DNA of 61,279 bases, from NCBI GenBank assembly GCA_014382375.1, contig JACNJU010000083.1, positions 1 to 61,279 of the forward strand, read 5' to 3'. Origin of the DNA: Rhodospirillaceae bacterium (lineage in GTDB: Bacteria > Pseudomonadota > Alphaproteobacteria > Rhodospirillales > JABHCV01). Positions within the stretch are counted from its first letter, which is position 1; every line of letters begins with the position of its first letter. Under the pieces are notes generated by a model. It was given only the letters and a program-made list of their open reading frames with translations, did not search any database and was not told the origin of the DNA. This document shows positions 16,988 through 24,360 of this stretch, in pieces. A program made the translations under genes and the position numbers.

Positions 16988-18516
16988 GATCCCGATTCCA
17001 GAAAATCAACAGCCAGCTGGCGTAATTTGAAACGCTGTACCTTGCCCGAAGGCGTGCGCGGCATTTCATCAAGAAAAATGAACCGCCTGGGACATTTATA
17101 GATGGAAAGTTTTTCTGCCAGGGTCGCCATCAATACTGCCTCCAGGGCAGCGTGGTCCGTCTTTCGCCCCAGCGGAACCAGACAAAGGCCCAGGCGGACC
17201 AATCCGCTTGCATCCTCGACCCCGATCACAGCCGCCTCTGAAACCTGGGGGTTGGCCAGAACATGACCCTCAATTTCGGCCGGGCTGACCCACTGGCCGG
17301 AAATTTTAAGCATGTCATCATCGCGACCCTGATAGTGGTAGAAGCCGCTATCATCGACGAAGAAGACATCCCCCGTGACATACCAGCCATCCTTGAATGC
17401 GGCTCGTGTTTTTTCTTCCTGGTTCCAGTATTCGCGCGCCAGGGAACCGCAGCGGACCCAAAGAACGCCTGGAATTCCAGGCTCTTCGATCACATCGCCA
17501 TTTTCGCCAACAAGCCTGACGTCCGTTCCCGGATAAGGTTTACCCGTTACCCCGGGCAAATAATCGGTCGGGCTGTTGCCAATAAACATGATCAGGGCTT
17601 CCGTTGCTCCGATGCCCTGCAAAATGGGATTGCCGGTCACTGCCATCCATTTATCGAACAGGGTCTTGGGAAGGTGTTCACCGGCCGAAATAAAGTGACG
17701 GACGTTTCCGAACCCCTCGCCACCGGTAAGTCCATCCTTTAGCAAGGCGCCATAAAGGGTCGGCACACTGAAGACAACCGATGGCCGGTGGCGTTCAATC
17801 ACATCGGCAATGGATTGGCTCGACGGCCATCCGGCGTGAAGGACAATGCTCGCCCCTAAACGAAGCCCGGCCAGCAAAGTGTGGCCTATGGAAAAGGCGA
17901 AAAACAGTTTCGAGGTGCAGAAAATTTTGCTGCCAGGCCCGACCCCGAATACCGGTCCCAGATATCGCTCAACACTGGAGATGCACCGCTGACAATGAAC
18001 AACGGCTTTCGGTTTGCCGGTCGTCCCCGACGTGTACATCCAGAATGCCATATCGTCCGGTTGCAATAGCTGAGACTGAAAAGTGTCCACATGCCCAGAC
18101 ATCAGGGCCGGAAATTCCTTATCAAAAACAACCAGCGCTGGTGCCGTCTCATCGCTTGTCAGCTGACTGAAAAGCTCCACAAACTCGGCGTCGGCAAGGA
18201 TCAGTTTGCAGGCGCTGTCGGAAACAATAAAAGACAGGTTTGCGACTGAAAAACGCAAATTAAGGGCGACTGGAACGGCTCCAATTTTCATTGCCCCCAA
18301 ATAGGCATAGAAAAATTCCGGTCGGTCGTCGGCCATGATCAAGACCCGGTCACCGGCTTCCACCCCGAAAGCAGCAATAGCGTGGGCGGCGCGGCAAGCA
18401 GCGGCTTCGAGCTGGTTATAGGAAATGCAGACGTCGTCACTCAAAATCGCCGGATTTTCACCAGCGGCCACAGATAGTCCCGGAGCAAGCAGAAGTTCGG
18501 CGGCGTTCATTTCCAT
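16984..18516 (-). CDS. Aryl-CoA ligase (benzoate/4-hydroxybenzoate-CoA ligase family)
   Basis: The 510-residue ANL-superfamily enzyme adenylates an aromatic acid and transfers it to CoA, the entry step of the pathway. It has the P-loop-like WMYTSGTTGKPKAVVH, QGIGATEALIMF, the hinge aspartate in YVTGDVFFVDDSGFYHYQGRDDDMLKISGQWVSP and the catalytic lysine region MPRTPSGKVQRFKL. Segments such as SKLFFAFSIGHTLLAGLRLGAS and the overall length fit the BclA/BadA/HbaA group. Whether benzoate or 4-hydroxybenzoate is preferred cannot be read. Location next to hcr and the shared operator favour 4-hydroxybenzoate. A second ATG lies six bases downstream (18510) and would also serve. Confidence 0.87.
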   Translation of the reverse strand: MEMNAAELLLAPGLSVAAGENPAILSDDVCISYNQLEAAACRAAHAIAAFGVEAGDRVLIMADDRPEFFYAYLGAMKIGAVPVALNLRFSVANLSFIVSDSACKLILADAEFVELFSQLTSDETAPALVVFDKEFPALMSGHVDTFQSQLLQPDDMAFWMYTSGTTGKPKAVVHCQRCISSVERYLGPVFGVGPGSKIFCTSKLFFAFSIGHTLLAGLRLGASIVLHAGWPSSQSIADVIERHRPSVVFSVPTLYGALLKDGLTGGEGFGNVRHFISAGEHLPKTLFDKWMAVTGNPILQGIGATEALIMFIGNSPTDYLPGVTGKPYPGTDVRLVGENGDVIEEPGIPGVLWVRCGSLAREYWNQEEKTRAAFKDGWYVTGDVFFVDDSGFYHYQGRDDDMLKISGQWVSPAEIEGHVLANPQVSEAAVIGVEDASGLVRLGLCLVPLGRKTDHAALEAVLMATLAEKLSIYKCPRRFIFLDEMPRTPSGKVQRFKLRQLAVDFLESGS

Positions 18517-18529
18517 AGTAACCCGGTAA

Positions 18530-18577
18530 ATTGTTAGGTTCGCGAACGATATTCCGTCCCTGCCCTGCTTCTGTCAA
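18530..18577 (-). promoter_or_regulatory. Promoter and operator of the ligase-marR operon
   Basis: On the minus strand TTGACA (18572-18577) is followed after 17 bases by GAATAT (18549-18554). An imperfect dyad at 18530-18550 runs from the edge of the -10 box over the likely transcription start. The plus-strand left half ATTGTTAGG and right half GAACGAT match the perfect hcr palindrome at 16 of 21 aligned positions. This placement suits repression and autoregulation by the encoded MarR protein. Confidence 0.65.
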
Positions 18578-18583
18578 GCAAGC

Positions 18584-19276
18584 CTATTTCTTCATTTCCC
18601 GGGCGGTGACGCCGTTGGCGCTGCCATCAGCGTATCGACTGTAGTTTTTAATATAGAACGGGGCCGGGTGGCCGGTATCTACAGCCGAAGGACGCTTTGA
18701 CATAACATCAAGCCAATTTTTCAGGCGCTGGCATTCGTCGGGCATGGAAATGCCCCGGTAATGAGTCAGGGCGGGGAAGCGTTCAAAAAACGGATAAAAA
18801 GTGAAATCGACCAGACCGGGAGCATCACCCATCCAGAAATCACCCTCGCCCTGAAGTTTTGCCAAGCCCTCGTTTTCAATAAAAAGAAGAACGCCGGTTA
18901 TTTTTTCGGCCAATTCCTTTTGTTCCACCTCGTCCTGCGACAACAAGACCTTATAGAAAAGAGAGCAAAACTGACTGTTACAGTATTCAACCCATATTCT
19001 GGCAAGTGCCCGCCCGGCCGCATCATCGGGCATCATCGGCGGCGACTTAAAAACCTCGTCCAGATATTCGTTGATAACAGCACTTTCATAAATGGTGCGC
19101 CCGTCGTGACGCAGTACCGGCACCTTGCTGTAGGGCGAGACATCATTGAACCAATCGGGCTTGTTCTTGAGGTCGATTTCAACAACTTCGAATTCAAGAT
19201 TCTTTTCCTGCAACACCATGCGGGTACGCTGGGCATAGGGGCAAACGGTGGCGCTGATGATTTGCAACTCAGACAT
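18584..19276 (-). CDS. Glutathione S-transferase family protein
   Basis: From the ATG at 19276 (GGAG seven bases upstream) the product is 230 residues. A much longer frame to 19504 has no conserved content before MSELQIISATVCPYAQR. The N-terminal thioredoxin-like domain has CPYAQR where omega and related classes place their catalytic cysteine, then KVPVLRHDGRTIYESAVINEYLDE (glutathione-binding cis-Pro and ES motif). An all-helical C-terminal domain follows. Role is unknown. Members of this group reduce or conjugate diverse substrates. It lies just upstream of the ligase promoter in the same orientation but is separated by that promoter from the ligase. Confidence 0.82.
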   Translation of the reverse strand: MSELQIISATVCPYAQRTRMVLQEKNLEFEVVEIDLKNKPDWFNDVSPYSKVPVLRHDGRTIYESAVINEYLDEVFKSPPMMPDDAAGRALARIWVEYCNSQFCSLFYKVLLSQDEVEQKELAEKITGVLLFIENEGLAKLQGEGDFWMGDAPGLVDFTFYPFFERFPALTHYRGISMPDECQRLKNWLDVMSKRPSAVDTGHPAPFYIKNYSRYADGSANGVTAREMKK

Positions 19277-19379
19277 GAACGGGCTCCGGTTAATATCAAT
19301 TTGCCAAGAAAGCGTTGCCATCCTAACATCTTGATGGGGCGATTGAACGAAGAAAACCGGACTTTTAGTGGTAACAACG

Positions 19380-20669
19380 ATGCTGAAGTGGATTTTCGGA
19401 AAAAGTAAGGGCAAGCGCAAAGCCAAGCCCGGCATCGGCAAGAAGCCCGGATATAAAAAAGCCCGGGATATCGCAGGCAAAGGTAGCGTTGAGGAACGCA
19501 GCAAACTTGCCGCCCATGAAGATATGGAGCCGGAAATTCTGTATTACCTGGCTTCCGACAAGGCCCCGGAAGTGCGCCGGGAAGTCGCCGAAAACGCCGG
19601 CACTCCCTTTCAGGCCGACGCCATTCTTGCCCGCGACCCCAACGATGACGTTCGCTGCGAGCTGGCCCGAAAAATCAGTCGCCTGATCCCCGACCTGAAA
19701 CCCGAACAGAATGAGAAATTGGCAACCATGGCGATGGGGGTTCTGACCACCCTGGCCCGCGACGAATTGCCGAGGGTCAGGGCCATTGTCTCAGAAGAAC
19801 TCAAACACACGAAAAACGCACCCGCCGATCTGATACGGGAACTGGCCCAAGACCTGGAAGACATCGTCGCGGCCCCGATCCTTGAATATTCCCCCCTGCT
19901 CAGCGGCAAGGATATATTGCAGTTGATCGCCACCGGCATGAAAAGCAAAAAACTGGCAGCCGTCGCCAGACGCCCGGAAATCGACACCCAGGTGGTAAAC
20001 GCCATTGTCGAAACCGGTCAAAAAGAAGCGATTCATGACGTCGTTGGAAACCACACTGCCCACATCAGTGATCAGGCATTTGAGAAAATTTCCGATCACG
20101 CCGAGTCCCAGGAAAGTTTGCAAAACCTGATGGTCAGCCGTGATGATCTGCCTGTCGCGACAATTCAACGCATCGGTCGTTTCGTCAACGGCAGCCTGAT
20201 GGAACTCCTGATCAAACGCCACAGCGAACGCAAGGAGGTGGTTGATGAATTGCGGGCCACCGTCAAGGAACGCATTGATCGTGGCGAGACCATGGATGGC
20301 GGCGTTGATGATGCAGAAGACGTTTATGAACCGGCTTCCATCAGAGTCGAGAAAGATTTCGATGCCGGGACCTTAAACGAGGAACGCCTTGAGCAAGCCC
20401 TCAATGACGGGGACAACACCTATGTCAGGTTTGCGCTGGGAAAAATGTCCGGGTTCCCCTTCGAGGACGCATCCAAAATGCTCAGCACCGGCCTCGCCAA
20501 GGCCGTTGTTTCGTTAAGCTGGAAAGCCGGACTGAGCATGAAGATGGCTGAAAAACTGCAAACCCAGATCGGCAGGGTCAAGCGCGGCAGCATGTTACGG
20601 GCCGATGTCAGCGGTGCCTATCCGATCACCGCCGACGAAATGGACTGGTACCTGGAAAGCTTCCTGTAG
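19380..20669 (+). CDS. DUF2336 domain protein with HEAT-like repeats
   Basis: The product is 429 residues from the ATG at 19380. A GTG at 19368, with CCGGA upstream, would add four. A basic N-terminus (WIFGKSKGKRKAKPGIGKK) is followed by helical repeats (LAAHEDMEPEILYYLASDKAPEVRREVAENAGTPFQADAILARDPNDDVR) characteristic of the DUF2336 family, common in alphaproteobacteria and of unknown function. No signal peptide or transmembrane segment is evident. It stands alone, flanked by leftward genes on both sides. Confidence 0.78.
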   Translation: MLKWIFGKSKGKRKAKPGIGKKPGYKKARDIAGKGSVEERSKLAAHEDMEPEILYYLASDKAPEVRREVAENAGTPFQADAILARDPNDDVRCELARKISRLIPDLKPEQNEKLATMAMGVLTTLARDELPRVRAIVSEELKHTKNAPADLIRELAQDLEDIVAAPILEYSPLLSGKDILQLIATGMKSKKLAAVARRPEIDTQVVNAIVETGQKEAIHDVVGNHTAHISDQAFEKISDHAESQESLQNLMVSRDDLPVATIQRIGRFVNGSLMELLIKRHSERKEVVDELRATVKERIDRGETMDGGVDDAEDVYEPASIRVEKDFDAGTLNEERLEQALNDGDNTYVRFALGKMSGFPFEDASKMLSTGLAKAVVSLSWKAGLSMKMAEKLQTQIGRVKRGSMLRADVSGAYPITADEMDWYLESFL

Positions 20670-20675
20670 ACCCGT

Positions 20676-21989
20676 CTATTCTGCCGGTGTCGGATGATAC
20701 GCGCCGTCCAGCCCTAAATATTCTGATCCGTCATTTTTGTAAAATGTCGTGGCCCCTGCGTCGGCAAGTACTTGCAGCATTTTTGGAATATGACGACCCT
20801 CTTCTTTAAGACGTTTGGCCATTCTGTCAGCGCCCAGGGCGTCGATCATTTCAAACGGTCCCTTCTGCCAGGCAAAGCCCCAGCGCATGGCCCGGTCAAT
20901 GTTGACGATATCAGCGGCGATATCACCGACAAGGTCAGCTGCGTAACTGAGCACGGAAGATGTCATCGCCCAGGCGAAGCGGCCTTCGCCATCGTCGAGG
21001 AACAATCCTTCAATGGTGGCGTGCGCTTCATCCAGTTCGACTTTTTCAGACTGCCGCCAGTCACTGGATTTCAAGTCGTAGGTTTCCATTGTTTTGGAGC
21101 CATCGTCATGTTTTACCATGCGGTAAAACCCGCCACCTGTCTTGCGACCCAGCTGTCCGCGCTCGAGCAGCGCCTGAACAGGGGCCGGGAACGCCGTAAA
21201 ATCAACGCCCATGTCACCTGCGGGAAGATTAATTGCCAGATTCTTGCCGACAAGGTCCATCACATCCAGACCAATCAGATCAATCAGGCCATAAAGACCG
21301 GTCGGCGGCAGGCCAACGGGCTTTGACATCAAGGCGTCAACTGTTTCCATGGACAGGCCTTCCTCAAGCGCTTTACCGGCCTGATGAAGCCCCATCAGCA
21401 TCCAGAAACAACCGATCCGGTTACCGATGAAATTTACCGTGTCGTTGGCGTAAACGACACCCTTGCCCAGTACGCCGCCACAAAATGCGGCCAGCCGCTG
21501 GGTCACCTCCGGGTCCGTTTGCGCGCCACCAACCAGTTCCATCAGGCGCATGATTTTGACCGGATTGAAAAAGTGGGTGACGGCAATGTCACGAAGCAGG
21601 CGTTCTGGCATCCCCTGGGTAATATCCTTCAAGGGAATGCCGGAGGTGTTGGTGCTGACAACCGAGCCGTCCTTGCGCAGGTCTTCAACGCGCCTCAGCA
21701 AGGTACGCTTGGTTTCCAGATCCTCGATCACCGCCTCACAAATCCAGTCATAATCGGCAATCTTTTCAAGATCGTCGGAAAAGGTGCCAAGGGATATATT
21801 TTCAGCCTTCTCAGGATCATCAACGGCTGGCGGACGCCCGTTCGTAATGCGCTCCAGCGATTTTTTAGCAGCCTCCAGTGAGACGTCCAGGATCAGGACT
21901 TTTCGGTCATTCTGGGCGCAAAGCCCGGCAATGCCGCAGCCCATGGTACCGCCGCCGAGAACGGCAATGGTGTTGATTTCGCTGGTCAT
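20676..21989 (-). CDS. 3-Hydroxyacyl-CoA dehydrogenase (stand-alone, no hydratase domain)
   Basis: From the ATG at 21989 the product is 437 residues. The upstream frame to 22196 gives a low-complexity basic tail and is rejected. The NAD-binding motif AVLGGGTMGCGIAG is at the N-terminus, with STNTSGIPLKDI and the catalytic-histidine region THFFNPVKIMRLMELVGG next. Two 3HCDH C-terminal domains follow (NFIGNRIG..., and a second partial repeat near 330-430). It resembles the dehydrogenase half of FadN/FadB-type multifunctional proteins but ends where the enoyl-CoA hydratase half would begin. In this island it could oxidise 3-hydroxypimelyl-CoA or 3-hydroxyadipyl-CoA before thiolysis. The substrate is inferred. 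Confidence 0.82.
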   Translation of the reverse strand: MTSEINTIAVLGGGTMGCGIAGLCAQNDRKVLILDVSLEAAKKSLERITNGRPPAVDDPEKAENISLGTFSDDLEKIADYDWICEAVIEDLETKRTLLRRVEDLRKDGSVVSTNTSGIPLKDITQGMPERLLRDIAVTHFFNPVKIMRLMELVGGAQTDPEVTQRLAAFCGGVLGKGVVYANDTVNFIGNRIGCFWMLMGLHQAGKALEEGLSMETVDALMSKPVGLPPTGLYGLIDLIGLDVMDLVGKNLAINLPAGDMGVDFTAFPAPVQALLERGQLGRKTGGGFYRMVKHDDGSKTMETYDLKSSDWRQSEKVELDEAHATIEGLFLDDGEGRFAWAMTSSVLSYAADLVGDIAADIVNIDRAMRWGFAWQKGPFEMIDALGADRMAKRLKEEGRHIPKMLQVLADAGATTFYKNDGSEYLGLDGAYHPTPAE

Positions 21990-22090
21990 GGGTGTGGCCT
22001 TTCTAGGTGTCAGTAAATTTATGGCCTTGTTAGAGCATTTTTTTATAAAGCTCGTCTTGTTTTTTTTCAGTAATGGTTCAACATGGACGA

Positions 22091-22627
22091 ATGTCTGATC
22101 AGGATACCCAGGCCATCCGCGCCGCCGCCGTGCTCTACACCCCCGAAATGACGGAAAGGTCGGTTCTTGCCGCCTTTGCCGAAGAACAAAAGACAAAGGG
22201 TTTAAAAGTCGGCGGGCTGGTACAGCAGGACCACCTTGACGATCAGGGGATCAAGGATGGTATCGACGCCATTGCCGTCGATACGGGTGAACACATTCCC
22301 CTGAAAAGACCAACTGAAAGTGATTTCATCAACGGTGTTTGCTCACTTGATCATTCGGCCCTGACCGAATCAACGGGCGCCCTGCGCCGCGCCATCAATA
22401 ACAAGGCTGATTTGATCATTGTCGAAAAATTTGGCGAGCAGGAACAAAAAGGCGCGGGGCTTGCCGACGAAATCCTCAGCGCCATGGCCGAGGGCATTCC
22501 AATTCTGATATTGGTCCCCGCTTCGGCGCTCGAACAGTGGAACCGGTTTTCCGGCGGTCTGGCCGATCTTCTACCCTACTCGCCAGAGGCTATAGGTCGC
22601 TGGTGGGACGGGATCAGGGCTGAATAA
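22091..22627 (+). CDS. DUF2478 family protein, possibly molybdenum-linked
   Basis: The 178-residue product is read from the ATG at 22091; a start at 22073 would add six residues. Pattern: an N-terminal AAVLYTPEMTERSVLAAFAEEQKTKGLKVGGLVQQ, then DLIIVEKFGEQEQKGAGLADEILSAMAEGIPILILVP, typical of DUF2478, a small P-loop-NTPase-like domain without a clear Walker A here. As I recall, DUF2478 genes are often found beside molybdate transport or molybdoenzyme genes. The molybdoenzyme in this window is HcrABC, about 5.5 kb away. It overlaps the convergent permease gene by 14 bases. Function is not established. Confidence 0.7.
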   Translation: MSDQDTQAIRAAAVLYTPEMTERSVLAAFAEEQKTKGLKVGGLVQQDHLDDQGIKDGIDAIAVDTGEHIPLKRPTESDFINGVCSLDHSALTESTGALRRAINNKADLIIVEKFGEQEQKGAGLADEILSAMAEGIPILILVPASALEQWNRFSGGLADLLPYSPEAIGRWWDGIRAE

Positions 22628-23486
22628 CAACCAGGACAACCCCGGACACGACAAGAAACACCGTTACCACTGTCTGCCAGGTAATGGTCTCGCGCTTGAA
22701 CACCAGATACCCCATTATAATGGTAAACACCGGTGAACACGAAACGATCGGCGCGACGCTTAACAACTGGCCAAACTTGAGAGCCGTGTTCAGTGAATAA
22801 ATCGAAATACCGTTTAACACCCCGGCCACCGCAAACCAGCTGTAACCCCAGTTAAATTTTTTAAATGTCCGCCCCTGAAAACGAAAAGCAAGAAACGCCA
22901 CCAGTAACGAGACCGTGTAGCTGACCAGACCGGCAAAGTACGGTTCCGGCAATTCCTTAAGCCCGATCATGATGATCGGGTGCCCCGCGGCACGGAAAAA
23001 AGCCGCCCCAAGAGGCAACAAAATTGCCCACAAAGGCCAGGCGCGGGTAACCCCACCGGGTCGAAAAGCTGATACCGCAACCCCCGCGACAACACCCGCT
23101 GTTCCCAATGCCAGCGGCCAGGTCAGGGTTTCATCAAGCAGCAGCACGGCGAAAACAGCGGCGAAAATCGGTGCCGTCGCCGCCAGCCCACTGGTCAGGG
23201 TCGGCCCCATCATTTTGACCCCGGCAACGGCCAGGTTTGCCGACAGGGCCGGTCTGAAAAGCCCGACCAGCGCGAACAGGCCGGCGGCCGGTGTCAGCCA
23301 ATAAATCGTTTCAATAAAAAACGGCGCAAACAACCAGTAGGCTACCGCCGTCGCACCAATATTGACGAGCGCGCCCGACCGTGGGTCGGCATGACCAAGC
23401 CCCAGGTTCTGGACCTGAATGGAGAGCGCGAACAGGAATGCCGAGGCAAGGGCGAACAGGGAAGGCAGATAAGATGTCTCAGCCAT
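22614..23486 (-). CDS. EamA/DMT-family membrane transporter, last gene of the kor operon
   Basis: The 290-residue, very hydrophobic protein has about ten transmembrane segments in two EamA repeats (LFALASAFLFALSIQVQNLG... and LLPLGAAFFRAAGHPIIMIGL...). The drug/metabolite transporter superfamily exports or imports small metabolites. Its ATG lies six bases after the korB stop, so it is co-transcribed with the electron-supply genes. A role in moving an aromatic acid or another pathway metabolite is possible, but the substrate cannot be read from sequence. Confidence 0.82.
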   Translation of the reverse strand: MAETSYLPSLFALASAFLFALSIQVQNLGLGHADPRSGALVNIGATAVAYWLFAPFFIETIYWLTPAAGLFALVGLFRPALSANLAVAGVKMMGPTLTSGLAATAPIFAAVFAVLLLDETLTWPLALGTAGVVAGVAVSAFRPGGVTRAWPLWAILLPLGAAFFRAAGHPIIMIGLKELPEPYFAGLVSYTVSLLVAFLAFRFQGRTFKKFNWGYSWFAVAGVLNGISIYSLNTALKFGQLLSVAPIVSCSPVFTIIMGYLVFKRETITWQTVVTVFLVVSGVVLVVIQP

Positions 23487-23492
23487 ACAGTA

Positions 23493-24350
23493 TTACTTGG
23501 CGGCGCGGGCAGCGATGTCGTTCAAACCGTCGGCCAGGGTCGGGCGTGGTTGTTCAAAATAACAGCCAAGGGCTGGGGCGTCCGTCTTTTGCGCCTGTGC
23601 CATGGCGGCCATAACATCGCTGCGGTCGTGATCGTCAGGCAACGGTCGCACCGACATGCCCAGATTTTGATACGTCTTGGAAGTCTTATCGAACGTGACA
23701 CACGGCGAAAGCACATGCAGATAGGAAAATCCCTTGAAGGCCAAAGCCTCCTCGATCATCCCGGCCATATGATGGGGGTGACCGGCGTATGCCTGGCCGA
23801 CCCACGACGCACCGTAAGACAGCAACATCATCAACGGGTTTAGCGGCATATCATGGTTTTCAAACGGCGATGTCGTTGTCTGAAAACCAAGCACCGAGGT
23901 CGGCGATGTTTGCCCCTTGGTCAGCCCGTAAATGCCGTTATCAAAAAGAATATAGGTGATATCCACATTGCGCCGGGCGGCGTGGGGGATGTGGGCACCG
24001 CCAATGGCAAAGGCGTCACCATCACCGCCAACGACAATCACCGACAGATCATCATTGGCGACCTTGATACCGGTGGCCACTGGTAAAGCACGGCCATGCA
24101 GAGAGTGAAAGCCGTAGGTATCGATGAAAAACGGAAACCGCGAGGCACAACCGATACCCGAAACAACCACCGTTTCATCCGGGTCGATGGACAGATTGTT
24201 GAGTGCCGCCGTCAAACCTTCGACAATGGAGAAGTAGCCACAACCCGGACACCAGGTCGGCAATGACTTGGAGCGGTATTCAAGATGCCCGCTGGCTTGA
24301 ATCTCTTCAAGCTTTTCCTCCAGATAGACCGGTTTCTCGATATTTGACAT
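23493..24350 (-). CDS. korB: 2-Oxoglutarate:ferredoxin oxidoreductase, beta subunit
   Basis: The 285-residue beta subunit binds thiamine diphosphate and a [4Fe-4S] cluster. The cysteine pair WCPGCGYF is near the N-terminus. GIGCASRFPFF gives a further cluster cysteine, and the diphosphate motif is GGDGDAFAIGGAHIPHAARRNVDITYILFDNGIYGLTKGQ. It oxidatively decarboxylates a 2-oxoacid with CoA and reduces ferredoxin. The set is smaller than pyruvate enzymes and fits KorB. In Thauera aromatica KorAB regenerates reduced ferredoxin for benzoyl-CoA reductase from 2-oxoglutarate. The same role is likely here. It follows korA by 10 bases. Confidence 0.9.
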   Translation of the reverse strand: MSNIEKPVYLEEKLEEIQASGHLEYRSKSLPTWCPGCGYFSIVEGLTAALNNLSIDPDETVVVSGIGCASRFPFFIDTYGFHSLHGRALPVATGIKVANDDLSVIVVGGDGDAFAIGGAHIPHAARRNVDITYILFDNGIYGLTKGQTSPTSVLGFQTTTSPFENHDMPLNPLMMLLSYGASWVGQAYAGHPHHMAGMIEEALAFKGFSYLHVLSPCVTFDKTSKTYQNLGMSVRPLPDDHDRSDVMAAMAQAQKTDAPALGCYFEQPRPTLADGLNDIAARAAK

Positions 24351-24360
24351 CTCTTGTACC

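Noticed and set aside
19277-19504. N-terminal extension of the glutathione S-transferase
   Set aside because: The GST fold begins at MSELQII, and the extension runs into the promoter and start of the neighbouring gene.
21990-22196. N-terminal extension of the 3-hydroxyacyl-CoA dehydrogenase
   Set aside because: The extension is basic and lacks similarity to the family. The dinucleotide fold begins just after the ATG at 21989, which has a ribosome-binding site.
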